64,000 bases of DNA from Castor canadensis (taxonomy: Eukaryota; Chordata; Mammalia; Rodentia; Castoridae), in the NCBI RefSeq assembly GCF_047511655.1, contig NC_133390.1:166134583-166198582 (forward strand), read 5' to 3'. Under the pieces are notes generated by a model, which worked only from the letters and a program-made list of their open reading frames with translations, did not search any database and was not told where the DNA came from. Shown piece by piece: positions 21,600 through 32,862 of the stretch. The translations under genes were made by a program, and so were the position numbers. Numbering within the stretch: position 1 is the first letter of the stretch; the number at the start of each line of letters is the position of its first letter.

Positions 21600-22084
21600 G
21601 AGCTAATAAGTAAACAAGCAAACTTGTAGACACAAGGACAATACACCAAAATCAATTGCATTTTATATTCCAGCAGCAATTGGAAAGTGAAATTAGAAAA
21701 ACAATTCCATTAAGTGTATTGTCAAAAAAACATGAGATACTTAGAAAAAAAAGATAACAAATGGCTTTAACTCTCCATTAAAAACTTCTACATTAAGAAC
21801 CACAAAACATTACTGAGAGGAATTAAAGAAAATTTAAATAAATGGAGAGATACTCCAAACTTATTGATTGAAATATTCAATGTTTCTAAGATATCAGCCA
21901 TCTTCAAAATTAATCCGTACACTTAAAGTCATCCGAACCATAGTTCAACCCAACCATTTCGTAGAATTTGACAAATTGATTCTAAAATTTATATAAAAAT
22001 GCAAAGAACCTAGAACTATCAAAGCAATCTTGAAAAAGGACAAATTTGGAGGACTGACACAATCTGACTTAAAAATCTAGTATG

Positions 22085-22312
22085 AGAGCCGGGCACCTGT
22101 GGCTCACTCCTGTAATCCTAGCTACTTGGGAGGATGAGATCAGGAGGATCATGGCTCGAGGCCAGCCCAGGCAAATAGTTCACAAGACCCCATCCCCAAA
22201 ATAATCATAGCAAAATGGACTGGAGGTGTGGCTCAAGCAATAGAGCACCTGCTTTGCAAGCTCAAAGCCCTGAGTTCAAACCCCAGTCCTCCCCTTAAAA
22301 AAAAAAAGAGGA
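22085..22312 (+). repeat. B1+ID dimeric SINE, full right half
   Basis: GCCGGGCACCTGTGGCTCAC, CATGGCTCGAGGCCAGCCC, then ACTGGAGGTGTGGCTCAAGC with AGAGCACCTGCTTTGCAAGC. Confidence 0.85.
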
Positions 22313-22827
22313 AAATATTTAATAAATATTTCACAAGAGAAAATACATGAACAGCCTATATGCACCTGAAAAGGTATTCTACACACTTCATTAGTTATCA
22401 GGGAAAAGTAAATGAAAATAATAAGATATCACTACATATTTACCAAGTGGCTATAGTTAAAGACTAACAACACCGACTGTTGTTAAGAAGATAATGTAAC
22501 CAGAACTCACATGTTCCTCAGGAGAATGTAAAATGGTATAATCACTTTAGGAAAAAAAAATCTGTCCGTGTCTTATAAAACCAAACATACATCTGCTCTG
22601 TGACCTACACTCTACTCTAGGTATTTATTCAAGAGAAAGGAAAATAGATGTCTGCAACAAGGCATGTACACAAATGTTCATAGCAGCTTTATTCATAATG
22701 ATCAACAACCAAAAAACCTGCTCCGAATAATGGAGAGGCACTGTGGTGTGTTCATAAGCTAGAATACTAATGAGCAATTAAAAGGCACAAACAACAACAT
22801 CGGTAAATTTCCACAACATTATGCAGT

Positions 22828-23590
22828 TAGGGTGGTGGCTAGCATGCACTTGTAATCCCAACACTCAGGAGGCTGAGGCAGGAGGATCACAAGTTCGAGG
22901 CCAGCCTGAGCTGCTGCCTTGGTTGGGGTGTTCCAGATGTTCGTTGGTTCTTGGGTACAGGTCTTAGATTAAGACGCCACATCAGGTGCAGCAAAAGAAC
23001 CATGAGGAGTAGAAAGTAAAGCGTGATTTCTCAGCGGAGCAAAAGTACACCTCGAGGAAGAAGGCGGCCGTTGAGAAAGAGCCAGCTGCCCAAACAGAGG
23101 CAGCACCCTTCAAGGGATGAGGCAGGCCGTTAGTGTCCTGGAAAGCTGTCTAGCTGGGGGGAGGGGGACAGAGGATCCAAGACAGTGGGGTGACTAAGTG
23201 GACCCTTGCCGTGGGGCCCTCTCCATCCAGATGGTTTGAAGACTTTACATAGTGACTGCCCAGGCGTGGGAAGGCCTGCGCCTGCACCTTTGATCTCTTT
23301 GCCTTCCTTGTCTAGCCTTGACATGGGGAACTGGCTCCATAAGGAGAATATAGAGCTGTTATCTTATAGGCCCAGGGCATGGGGTTTTAGAATGGAATCC
23401 TGCAGCCTGTGGGTATTTCCTCCTTCCTGTTCATATCTACCTAATTTGCCTTCAAACAGGGTCAGATAGCCAGTTCCAGGCCAGTCTGGGCTATGTAATG
23501 AGACCCTGTCTCCAAAAAATAGAGCTGGAGGCAAAGCGTAGCACGCACATTACCCAGGGTCAATTCCCAGTATTTATCAAAAAAAAAAAA
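22828..23590 (+). repeat. B1 SINE split by an LTR-like insertion
   Basis: The left half runs 22828-22908 (TGCACTTGTAATCCCAACAC, TTCGAGGCCAGCCTGAG). The right half resumes at about 23469 (AGTTCCAGGCCAGTCTGGG, TAATGAGACCCTGTCTCC) and ends in an A-run at 23580. Confidence 0.75.
22909..23468 (-). mobile_element. Antisense LTR-like element inside a B1
   Basis: On the minus strand the end region reads CTCCGCTGAGAAATCACGCT and then CTACTCCTCATGGTTC, like an ERV U5. Base composition is richer in G+C than the LINE-1 around it. No viral coding sequence. The overlapping frames at 23130 and 23206 are incidental. Confidence 0.5.
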
Positions 23591-24070
23591 AGATGCAGAA
23601 TGAAAGAGCCTTACTAAAGAGCATATGATATTATTTCATTTACCGAGACTAAGGCTTAAGCATGACATATTGGTTGAAAGATATCCCTCATCTCCCCAAC
23701 ACACCTCACCTCAACCCCTGGCCTCTGTCTCTACCCCATGTCTAAGGAGAGAAGTTATGACTCTGGGCTAACTTCAAAGGCTAGGGGCACTAAATTAATA
23801 TATGGCCTAGATTAGAGCTGGGATATTTGGCAGAGGTAACCAATGTCTTTGCCTCCTTGGAAACCTATCTTCCAAGTGGCTGAAGAAGGGGCTGAGGCTA
23901 CTCCCCCAGAGTGACAGCCTGCCAGTCTCGCTGTCCCTATGATTCTGTCATTCTGAAGAGGTTGGGGCAATGACTGGTTGAGGGCTATTGAAGTGAAGCA
24001 TGGAGTAGGGATGAAACCCTCTGTTCTTTAGCTTCAGACAGAAGTTTCTCTCTGGCCTCCTTCATAGCAT
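23591..24070. other. Intergenic, no recognised feature
   Basis: No gene or identified repeat. Confidence 0.3.
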
Positions 24071-24071
24071 C

Positions 24072-24182
24072 CTTCATGGACTGGGGCTGTGGCTCATTGC
24101 TAGAGCTTGGATCAAACCCAAGGCCCTGTGTTTGCTCCCCAGCACCACATAATAATAATTAATAATAATAATAATAAATAAT
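24072..24182 (+). repeat. ID-like SINE with AAT-repeat tail
   Basis: GGACTGGGGCTGTGGCTCAT and TTTGCTCCCCAGCACCACAT, followed by an AAT microsatellite at 24149-24180. Confidence 0.75.
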
Positions 24183-25690
24183 TCCATAACCTCCTTCATT
24201 TAATTCCTGACACCTTGGTAGCAGAACTTGGGATCAAACCCAGAGGATTCCTTTGCTAGCTACTGTCCACACAGACACAGCACGGCGCTGGGCACAAGAA
24301 CTGCCTGGTCCAATCTTTATTAACAGAGTGTATAGTACACTTTTTCCTCTAGCTCCAAGCTCCTGAGGCAGAAGGTGGGTCTTCTTAAAGAAAAAATTAT
24401 TTGTGACACTTGTTAAAGGCAATAAGGCAAACTTGATTCAAGAGGAGCCATTGTGACAGGTACAGAGACAAGTGCAATGCAGACCTTCAGTGTGGGAGAA
24501 GGATTGGATTCAACTTTGACTCCAGCAAGGACAAGTGGAGATGTGCAGCCAAGGAATCAGGTAAGAGGTCAGTGGAAAGAAAATTACTCAGGGGAAATGT
24601 CAGGAAGAAGGGAGACTCTGTTAGCCAATGCAACAGCATTCTTGCTAAAGGCTGGCCAGGGTGATAAGATAACAGGGGCTGGGAATTTTCTCTAAACTGA
24701 CATAGCAGCATTCTTGCTCATACTGGATTGTACAAGGAGAGACAGTGAAGCCCAAAGTCAACCTGGTCATGCACAGGGCTCAGAGGGGCCCAAGTGAAAT
24801 TTTGGACAAAGGAAACAGTCTTTGTCAGTCTGAATGGGCTAAGAAGCCTGAGATAAGGAGAAAGGAGAATGTGAGACTGTGGATGGGTCAGAGGATCACA
24901 CCCCCCCCCTTTGTGGTACCCCATCAAGGACTGGTTCTCAGATCACCTATGGGCTTTAGGTCCTAGCCCTGCAGGTGACTCACTGAGCAACCTAGGGCCT
25001 CAGGCTCTCTGTGGGTGAAGAGAAAGAGACATACGTTGAGCTTAGCAAGGGGCCATGGGAGTTACAGAGCCCCTGTGCAGACTCAAGATGTGTGGACTCA
25101 GGACGCTGATACCAATGTTCCAGAAGGTCCCAACTTGACTGTTTCCTAACGAACAGGAGCCAAACCTCTTTCTTTAGTAACTTCCACATTTACATATAAA
25201 TTGCTACCTAATGGCTCTGCCCTCCTTTATCTTAGCTCCAGCTTCTAATGAGCTGGAAAAATGTCCTATGCCAGGGAATAATGAAGCTTCCAGGCAGAGG
25301 AAGGGAGAGAATGTGGTTCCTCACTTGCTGTGCCCTGGGGAAGGCAGGGGAGGGGGACAGGACGCCCCATCCCAACTGGGACACATGTCCCAATGTCTCA
25401 AAGGAAGGGGAAGAAAACATTTTGTAATAGTCTAAAACATGGTGGAAAATCAAGCATGAAAGTATGTGAAATCCACTACACAATTTGTAAAAAAGTGAGT
25501 CATAATTCTATTTGTTCTGCCCGGTGTACACATCACAAATATTTCATCCAGACAGAAACTAAAAATGAAGATGAGCCAGGAGCGCCATCTGGGGTGTGAT
25601 CTGTCACTAACCTAAGCTACTCAAATCTAGAGATCTCTTCAAACGTTTGGGGGTGGGGAAGAGATGTTATAAAGTGCCTTCTCCCACTCC
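24183..25690. other. Intergenic; several short frames, none convincing
   Basis: Frames of 60-90 codons occur on both strands (for example 24453, 25330, 25232 minus). They overlap each other and carry no recognisable domain. A C-run sits at 24901-24909. Confidence 0.35.
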
Positions 25691-25694
25691 CAAT

Positions 25695-25740
25695 AAACAC
25701 ACGCAGACACCCACATGCACACACACATACACACACACAC
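25695..25740 (+). repeat. CA microsatellite
   Basis: Imperfect CA repeat with ACGCAGACAC and TGCACA interruptions. Confidence 0.9.
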
Positions 25741-25764
25741 CGGGGTGCCAGGCCCTTCTTAAAT

Positions 25765-25930
25765 TGCTTTAAATACATCCTTTTACTTAATTCCCATAAC
25801 AACCTGTGGAGACTCTCATTTTAGAGGTTGAGTAGACTAAGATTTGCCACCTAAGTCACTGGAAGACTTGGGATTCAAACCAAGCCTATCTGATTGAAAG
25901 GTCCAAGTTCATTTACATTTTTCCACCAAA
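25765..25930 (+). repeat. MIR-like element
   Basis: TTAATTCCCATAACAACCTG, then GACTTGGGATTCAAACCAAG follows the MIR 3' layout. Confidence 0.55.
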
Positions 25931-26257
25931 TGAGTTCAACAGAGCAAAAAAAAAATTTCTGGATAGAGGTCCATGGATAGAATTTGGGGGGGGGGGTGTT
26001 CATGAATGGAAAAAAAAGACACATTTTTATTTCCTACTACTACTACCTGAAATTTAGCATTTCCTTCACATCTTAATGTGAGCAACAAACCAGTTACTGT
26101 GACTTTGCCACCCGTAGAAATTAAAGAATTTAATGTCATAATTCAATTGCTGATATCTCAAAATATCATTGATATTCATAGCTATTTCAAAATGTCAACA
26201 GTTAATAGACCTACTACAGCATTTTGTCATTTAGTCCATTAATAAAGAAGCACTGTA

Positions 26258-26340
26258 GGGCTGGGGAATGGCTCAAGAGATAGAGCACTTGCCTGTCAAG
26301 CACAAGGCCATGAGTTCAAAACCCCAGTACCCCCAAAAAA
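26258..26340 (+). repeat. ID-like SINE monomer
   Basis: GGGCTGGGGAATGGCTCAAG, AGAGCACTTGCCTGTCAAGC, ATGAGTTCAAAACCCC, then an A/G-rich tail expanding to a purine tract (26330-26420). Confidence 0.85.
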
Positions 26341-26751
26341 GAAAAGAAAGAAGAAGGAAAAGAAGGAAATGAAGCAAAGAGGGAGAGGGAGAAGGACAAG
26401 GACAAGGAGAGGGAGAAGAACTACTGAAGTAGCCAGGTGGCTCCTGGAAAACAAAGCTATGTTACATAGCACTTGCCAGCTCCCTGAATGTTAATACTCC
26501 TAGCATTGCCAAATTCAAGGATGGCTATATTTGACAACTGGTTTGCAAATTTCCTAAAAATTTAACAGTCAGTGCCTGGAAGCATGGACAAGACCGTTCC
26601 AGCACACCATTGGCACAAGAGTGGGCTCTCCTGGGCCTGCCCATCACTCCATATGCAGCTCTCTTCCCTGAAACTCTTACGACCTTCAGCTCAATAACAC
26701 TTAATAGCAACAGATTTTATATAAACGTATATAAATCCTTACTCTATTCCA

Positions 26752-27105
26752 GTCATAATTATAAGCACTTAACATGACCTATCTCATTTAAACTACTGCC
26801 AATCCTATAAGGCAGATATTATTGTATTCGTTCTCAATGGAAAGGTCGGAGGGATGTGGTTTTGCCCCCTGGGAGCACTTGGTTGTCATAGCTGGGTTTG
26901 CTACTGGCCCCTAGTGGTTACATACTGCTAAACATCCTCTAATACACCACCCAAACCCACACCACCCAAAATGTTCATATTGACAGGGTTGAGATTGAAA
27001 AATCCTGTATTACTGTTATACCCTGTTTCAAAGATGGAAAAATTTGCATCCCATAGAGATTACTTTGTCCAAGTTCATGCAGTTTCCATAAAGAAAGCTC
27101 TGGGT
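26752..27105 (+). repeat. MIR element interrupted by MER5A
   Basis: Left part: GTCATAATTATAAGCACTTA, CTCATTTAAACTACTGCC, AAGGCAGATATTATTG. Right part: CTGTTTCAAAGATGGAAAAA and TACTTTGTCCAAGTTCATGC. The MER5A copy fills the middle. Confidence 0.6.
26828..27006 (+). mobile_element. MER5A (hAT-Charlie nonautonomous DNA transposon)
   Basis: GTTTTGCCCCCTGGGAGCAC, then CTGCTAAACATCCTCTAATA, then GGGTTGAGATTGAAAAATCC follow the MER5A consensus order. Termini are decayed. Confidence 0.7.
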
Positions 27106-27364
27106 AAAAACAAGTTCCCACCCCCGACTTGCCCTCAGCTGATGGAGGGGAAATTATCTATCAGAGAAAAGCACCTTCTGGGTTTATCCTTGGCAACATG
27201 GGTCCGAGATTCTTCCTATGAAGACTTGGGACTTTGTCTTGGAGGTCCAACCCCAGCTGCTTCTAAAGAGTGAGGAGACATACCCCTAGAAAGTGTTCCC
27301 AAAAGGGGTCAACCAGATGGCCCTTTGGGCTGTCTATGAATTTCATTTAAGATAATAAAATGGG
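27010..27364. other. Remainder of old MIR, then unassigned
   Basis: The first 95 bases complete the split MIR; the rest has no recognised feature. The 100-codon frame at 26971 starts inside MER5A and is not a gene. Confidence 0.4.
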
Positions 27365-27705
27365 ACTGGGTACAGTGGCTCACACCTGTAATCCCAGGCA
27401 CTCAGAAGATGAAAGTTAGGAGGATCGAAGTTCGAGGCCAGCCCAGGCAAAAAAGTTATTGAGATCCCCCTCACAACAAACAAGCCATGTGTGGTATCAA
27501 ACGCCTGTAATCCCAGCTATGAAAGAGGCATAGGTAGGAGGATTGGGCCCAAGGACAGCCCTAGACAATAAAACAGAAGGCCCTATCCAAAAAATAACTA
27601 AAGTAAAAAGAGCTGGGGTGTGGCTCAAGTGGTAGAGCACCTGCCTAGCAAGCACAAGGCCCTGAGTTCAAACTTAATACTACTCAAAAAGTAAAAAGAC
27701 AATAA
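27365..27705 (+). repeat. Trimeric SINE (two B1-like units + ID-like unit)
   Basis: Unit 1: GGGTACAGTGGCTCACACCT. Unit 2 near 27482: CATGTGTGGTATCAAACGCC. ID-like unit near 27610: GAGCTGGGGTGTGGCTCAAG with AGAGCACCTGCCTAGCAAGC. Confidence 0.85.
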
Positions 27706-27744
27706 AACAGAAACAAGAAGTGGGGATCATCCCATTCCACAAGT

Positions 27745-28200
27745 ATTTTTTAGGCATATAATATGTGCCAGCACTAGTCTAGGTATTGGGATAGAGGATG
27801 ACTCTTACCCTTGTGGAGTGTACGATCTGGGGGAGAGGACAGAAAAGCAAATAAAGGTAGCGATGGATGCTATGAAGAAAGCAAATGCAGTCTACAATAA
27901 ACAATTTCATGGAGATCCTTTCTAGATAGGATGGTCAGAGAAGACTCCCCTGACAAGGGGACATGTGAGCTAAGACCTAAAGAATGAGAAACCAGCCTGG
28001 GAAGACAGGAGAAAGGGAACGTCACCTCAGAGGGGGGACTGGCAGGGCAGGTGGGAAGGCTCTACAGAGAGAAAGAGGTTGGTATGTTCTTAGCCATCAA
28101 AAGGAGACTATTATGGCTGGAGCACAGACGACAGAAAAGAAAAGAGGTCAGCATGGGCAATTCCACATGAGGCTTTGTAGGACTACGTTCCATAGACCCA
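27745..28200 (+). repeat. L2-like remnant
   Basis: TATAATATGTGCCAGCACTA, then CTTGTGGAGTGTACGATCTG, then GGGGACATGTGAGCTAAGAC, with ACCTAAAGAATGAG: the order seen in old L2 3' ends. The frame at 27984 lies inside it. Confidence 0.45.
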
Positions 28201-29110
28201 TGTGTGCACACGACTTAGACAGGTAAGACACAAAGTTAGATGGACCAACTCCCTTACCCAACACACTCTGCTGACCCAAGATTCCCAGATGCCAGGCCCC
28301 AAGCCCCAAAATGTGTGTGCGTGAGTGTGCATGTGTGTATGTACAGTAATGATGATTATCAAATGATCAAATGGTTATTGGGGAAATTCTCAGGTCTATC
28401 CCAGCACTGGGGAAGCAACATGCCTGGCTCTGTGCTAAGAAGGAAACTCTAAAAACTAGTCCTCGGCTTAGATGCTGCCCAGTTAGGCCTAGTCATGCTG
28501 CTGTTCAGCAGTTGGATGGGCTGGCACTTGAGAGCTGGATTAACTTTGCTGAGTGGATTAACAAACTAAGCTCCACCGGAGGAAGCCAGAATTCTGGGAG
28601 AAGGAAGCTCGGTTCAGAAAGCAGGGGACGGCAGAAGGCAGGACAGTAGAAAAGGAGGGAGAAAATGCAGAAGCCTCCCTATGCAAACATTATCTTGTTT
28701 TGTCTTTTATCTTCCAAACACCCACTTAGGGGGTATTGTTTCCCCCCATTTTCCACTCAGAGGAGAAGACATACAGCCAAGATGTGGGGAGGAAACACTA
28801 AACAAAACAAAACAGAACTTTCTAGAAATAAAAGAGTGCACAAAGGTATTGGGAACTTGGGGATTTATTTGATTGATTCATTATTTTTCATCCGTGTGAA
28901 TCATAATGTCCTGTGTCCCTTCTCCCTGCCACCCCCCAGCCTGTTAAATAACAGGCTTTAAGAGGCATGCAGACAGCACCTGAAATAAAGAGACCCAACC
29001 TTGAGTCTATTCAGAGATGGCTGTTTTCAAAACTGGCCTAGCTGGGAGGCAGAAGGAGGTTCTTAATTCTAAAACCTTCCTTTTCCATACCAAGGACAGA
29101 GCTTGACAGT
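28201..29110. other. Intergenic; short TG repeat
   Basis: A TG-rich tract at 28312-28342 and no supportable gene. Confidence 0.35.
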
Positions 29111-29128
29111 CTGAGCCTAGAGTTTCTT

Positions 29129-29339
29129 TCTTGGTGGTACTGGAGTTTTGAACTCAGGGTCTCATGCTTGTTAGGTAGGTGATTAACTTAAGCCATTCCA
29201 CCAGCCCTTTATTGTGTGTGGTATTTTTGAGATAGGGTCTCAGCAAACTTTTTTCCTGGGCTGGCCTCCAACCATGATCCTCCTGATCTCTGCCTACTGA
29301 GTAGCTAGGATTACAGGTGTGAGCCACTGGCACCCAGCT
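29129..29339 (-). repeat. Antisense B1+ID SINE with perfect target-site duplication
   Basis: The 17-base direct repeat TGAGCCTAGAGTTTCTT flanks it exactly at 29112-29128 and 29340-29356. Internally, antisense ID (GGAGTTTTGAACTCAGGGTC) precedes antisense B1 (GGTGTGAGCCACTGGCACCC). The intact duplication suggests a younger insertion. Confidence 0.92.
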
Positions 29340-29645
29340 TGAGCCTAGAGTTTCTTATAAGCAATCATGAGATGGAATTCAGTGAGGTCAGTGTCCACCC
29401 AACAGGAAATTGATCTCAGGCCTGGAGATGAAACCAAGGAAGTAGAGAGAAATAAAGAAAAGATGACAAAGAGAAGGACATTGCCTGAATGATTCAAGGG
29501 ACTCTGCATCACTGAAGTTCTGAGACTATGCCTCAGGGTTCCCAGGAAGCAGCCACAGTACACAGAAATGGTGGCAGGGTTGGGGTATCCATCAGGATTT
29601 AATCAAAAAGAAAAAAAAAAGAGCTTCTATGAGCACAATGAGAAT

Positions 29646-29905
29646 AAGATATTTTGTAGTTGGGTACCAGTGTCTTATACTTGTAATCCTAGCTACTTGG
29701 GAGGCTGAGATCAAGCAGATGGCAGTTCCAGACCAGCCTGGGCAAATAGTTCAAGAGACTCCCCATCTCCAAAATAACCAGAACAAAATGGGCTGGCAGT
29801 GTAGCTCAAGTGGTAGGGGGCCTGCTTTGCCCTCGCAAAGCCCTGAGTTCAAACCCCAGTCTTACCAAAAAATAAAAAAAGAAAGAAAGAAAAAGAAAAG
29901 AAAGC
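29646..29905 (+). repeat. B1+ID dimeric SINE
   Basis: GTTGGGTACCAGTGTCTTAT, GACCAGCCTGGGCAAATAG, GGGCTGGCAGTGTAGCTCAA, CCTGAGTTCAAACCCCAGTC; A/G-rich tail to 29905. Confidence 0.85.
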
Positions 29906-29994
29906 ATGAGAGTTTTCATACTGGACACCTCCAGGTTGCAGGAAAACTACTTCTGACTGCCAAAGAGGGACTGTGTGTGGCTTATTGAGGGAGT

Positions 29995-30248
29995 GGTTTA
30001 CTTAATACAAGAGTCTATTATAAAAGCCAATTCGGCTGTGTCTTGTGAACCCCCTTGCCTTCTGATACCCCTTGTGCCACCTTGGGACTCTACAGAGAAT
30101 CACTACCAGTAAGAAGGGCTTCACCAGATGTCAGCACCATGCTCTTCAACTTCTCAGCCTCTAGAACTGCAAACTAAATAAACCTCTATTCTTTATAATT
30201 TACTCTGGCTGGAGCATTCCATTATAGCAACAGAATGGAGACTACGAC
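29995..30248 (+). mobile_element. MaLR-type LTR 3' part
   Basis: CTCTAGAACTGCAAACTAAA, TAAACCTCTATTCTTTATAA, then GGAGCATTCCATTATAGCAA and GAATGGAGACTACGAC: the conserved MaLR LTR end. Confidence 0.65.
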
Positions 30249-31640
30249 ACCAATAAAAGGGTGTGTAAAAAAAAAGTTAGTAATCAAGATGTTTTAATGT
30301 AGTAATCTTTTTTGAAAAAAATCAGAATGAATGCAAAAAATATCCACAATGAGCAAAATCAGTATTACTGATCTTCCCCTTTGCCTTGAGCATCAATACG
30401 GCTCAGCACAGCAAGGTTACTGATCCTGCATTTATTAAAAGTTTTGACATTTTGTTCATCGTGGATTTTTTTCAATTTTTATTTCTTTTCTTTTTAATAT
30501 TGCATTAAAACATTATTTGATTGATATGTTTTTTGGTGCTCCCTTCAATTTTGTGCCTGAAGTAAGGACTTCCCCACCTCACCCAACCCCAGCCCTGAGG
30601 AGTAGGTCTGAAGAAAGGAAGTAACCAAGATTCATTCCTGGATGTGTATGATGATTAAATGAAATGTCAGTGCCTGGACGAAAACAGACCTTCGATTCAT
30701 TTTGTTGCAGCAGACTCTGTGGGTACCTCATGTATCCCCCAAGCCTTGCCACTTCAGGACACACTCACTACAGATACCTACATGAAGACTTTCTTGGCCA
30801 TCAAATGAGATAGGTTGAAGGTGCTGGGTAACTAATGTGCCTGGAGCAGCCTTCAACCAATGATCCATGGGAGTTGGGGTATAAATACCCCAGCTTTCTC
30901 ATCCGTCAGATGGGATCATTTTGAGAAGCAATTTCCAACTCATTTTGCAGAGTCCCCAGATAAAATTAGTTCTAGTTACCCACCACAGAACTGGCTTGGT
31001 GTACCTTTATGCTGGGTCCCTTCCCCATCTCACTTCCTACCCTCCTAATGACCTGGGAGCACCTGCCAGGTCCCACTGCGTGGATTTTGAATTGGGCCTA
31101 ATTCCAGGCCCAGCCAAGACACACATTTGTCCTTCCTTTTCTTACCCTCTTCTGTGTGGAAATACAGAATGTTCTGCACACACCTGGAAGTCTGAGCATA
31201 CCCTCAAAGGAGAGACCCTTGTCTCTCATGGGAGGGACATCTGCAGGGGAGACTGCTAGCCAGAGCTGGGAGGCCTGGATCTGAGACTGGCTCAGTAGAG
31301 TTTTTGTAATCTCTGCACCTTGAGTGCAAAAATATTCGGCAGATACCTTTCCCGGCCATTAATTCTTAACAGCCAACTCAGAGTGCTTGGGGCAAAAGCT
31401 GATTGTCTGCAGTTACTGCCAACCTGGCCCTGAATTCAGAACAGGGAGTTAGACTTTTCCCTCACCCTCCTCTCCTCGTGCCCTCCCTTGCCCTACCTCC
31501 TCCCAGAGCCCCAGAGAGGCCAGAGAAAGCATTTTGTGCAGAATGGAGATGAAAAATGGTTCTCAGTCCAGAGGAACTAAAGAGTAAAATTCATGGAAGG
31601 TGAGGCTTTATTCATGTTTCCTCTTAGAAAATATTTTTTC
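30249..31640. other. Intergenic, no recognised gene
   Basis: Mostly unique-looking. Plus frames at 30860 and 30921 overlap each other in different registers and carry no domain. Confidence 0.35.
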
Positions 31641-31654
31641 AGCATCCATACTTT

Positions 31655-31880
31655 TTACCCATGATCTCCACTAACAAACACTCACACCAACCTTATGCAG
31701 TAGGTGTTTTTATTACACCCACATAATAGATAACAAGGCTTAGAGAAAGGAAGGGTCTTAGCCGGGGCCTCACAAAGAATAAGTGTATTTGAACTCCAAA
31801 GGCCATCCTCTTCCCTATGGTATATACTGCTTTTCTTCCTGCAGAGAACATTTGCTGAGCACCTACTGTGTGCCAGGCCC
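31655..31880 (+). repeat. MIR/L2-like remnant
   Basis: CACACCAACCTTATGCAGTA, TAATAGATAACAAGGCTTAG, TTTGAACTCCAAAGGCCATC, then TTGCTGAGCACCTACTGTGT and GCCAGGCCC. These look like a MIR and an adjoining L2 end. The two long minus frames (31682-32127) run through this and are not supported as genes. Confidence 0.5.
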
Positions 31881-32549
31881 CATGCCCAGACCAAAAGATG
31901 ACACAGGACAAATAAGAAACATTTCTTCCCTCTGGGAGGGAAAAATGAAATCTCCCCCATGCCACCTGTTCTCTGACAAGCAGTCGCCACGTGTTTATAT
32001 AACAGTTGCCTGTTGCCTGTGGCAGCTTTAATGCTAGGAGGGCAGATTTGAGTGGATGCAGCGGAGGCCATATAGCCGACAAGACCAATTTTCTCAGTGC
32101 CTGGATCTTTACAGAAAGCAGTTGCAATATACTACTGAATGCAATCTACAGATTCAATGCAATCTCCATCAAAATTCCAATGAAATTCTTCACAGAAATA
32201 GAAAAATCAATCCTAAAACTTATATGGAAACACAAAAGACCCCAAATAGTCAAAATAATCCTCAGCAAAAGAGTAATTCTGGAAGTATCACAATACCTGA
32301 CTTCATATTATACTACACAGTCACAGTAGCAAAAACAACATGATGCAGCCACACACACCAACGGAATAGAAGACACAGAAATAAACGCACACAGCTTACA
32401 GCATCTGAATTTTGACAAAGGAACCAAAAATATACATTAAGGGGAAAAAAAGATAGTCTCTTCAACAAATAGTGTTGGGAAAACAGGATATCCACATGTA
32501 TAAGACTGAAACTATATCTTTGTCTCTCACCCTGCCCAAAAATCAGTTC

Positions 32550-32750
32550 AAGCTGGTGCCAGTGGCTCACGCCTGTAATCCTAGCTACTTAGGAGGCAGA
32601 GATCAGGAGGATTGAATTTCAAAACCAGCCCAGGCAAACAGTTCACAAGACCCTATCTGGAAAAAAAACCATCACAAAAAAAGGGCTGGTGCAGTGGCTC
32701 AAGGTGTAGGCCCTGAGTTCAAAGCCCAGTACAGCAAAAAAAAAAAAAAA
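32550..32750 (+). repeat. B1+ID dimeric SINE inside LINE-1
   Basis: Flanked by A-rich ATCAGTTC copies (ending at 32549 and 32757), a likely target-site duplication. The right half is the short subtype (GGCTCAAGGTGTAGGCCCTG). Confidence 0.88.
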
Positions 32751-32760
32751 TCAGTTCGAG

Positions 32761-32862
32761 CAGGGCATGGTGGCACATGCCCATAACCCCAGCATTAGGG
32801 AGACAGAGACAGGAGGATTGCAAGTTCAAGGCCCACCTGGGCGACATAGCAAAGACCTTAAT
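32761..32862 (+). repeat. B1-type SINE monomer inside LINE-1
   Basis: CAGGGCATGGTGGCACATGC, AGGAGGATTGCAAGTTCAAG, CACCTGGGCGACATAGC: a single 7SL unit directly after the preceding SINE. Confidence 0.8.

Larger units (their letters stand above)
15000..22830 (+). mobile_element. Ghost of a near-full-length ancient LINE-1, broken by insertions
   Basis: Diverged LINE-1 text appears in order along the plus strand. ORF1-region pieces lie at about 15000-15545, 16050-16180 and 16500-16878; the last contains GGGATTCCCAGAAAACAAGG and CACTGCTGAAAACCCAAAGA. A piece at 17040-17150 has AGAATTCTATATCCACTAAA. Further pieces lie at 17600-18340, 18565-18830, 19090-19260 (CCAAAAGTCGGTTCTTTGAG), 19905-20070, 20465-20745 and 20820-21170. 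The series ends with 21605-22085 and 22310-22830. All frames are broken and none is functional. The gaps are the nested elements listed separately. Confidence 0.65.

Noticed and set aside
31682-32127. 129- and 144-codon minus-strand frames
   Set aside because: They overlap in different registers, cross MIR/L2-like sequence, and show no domain.
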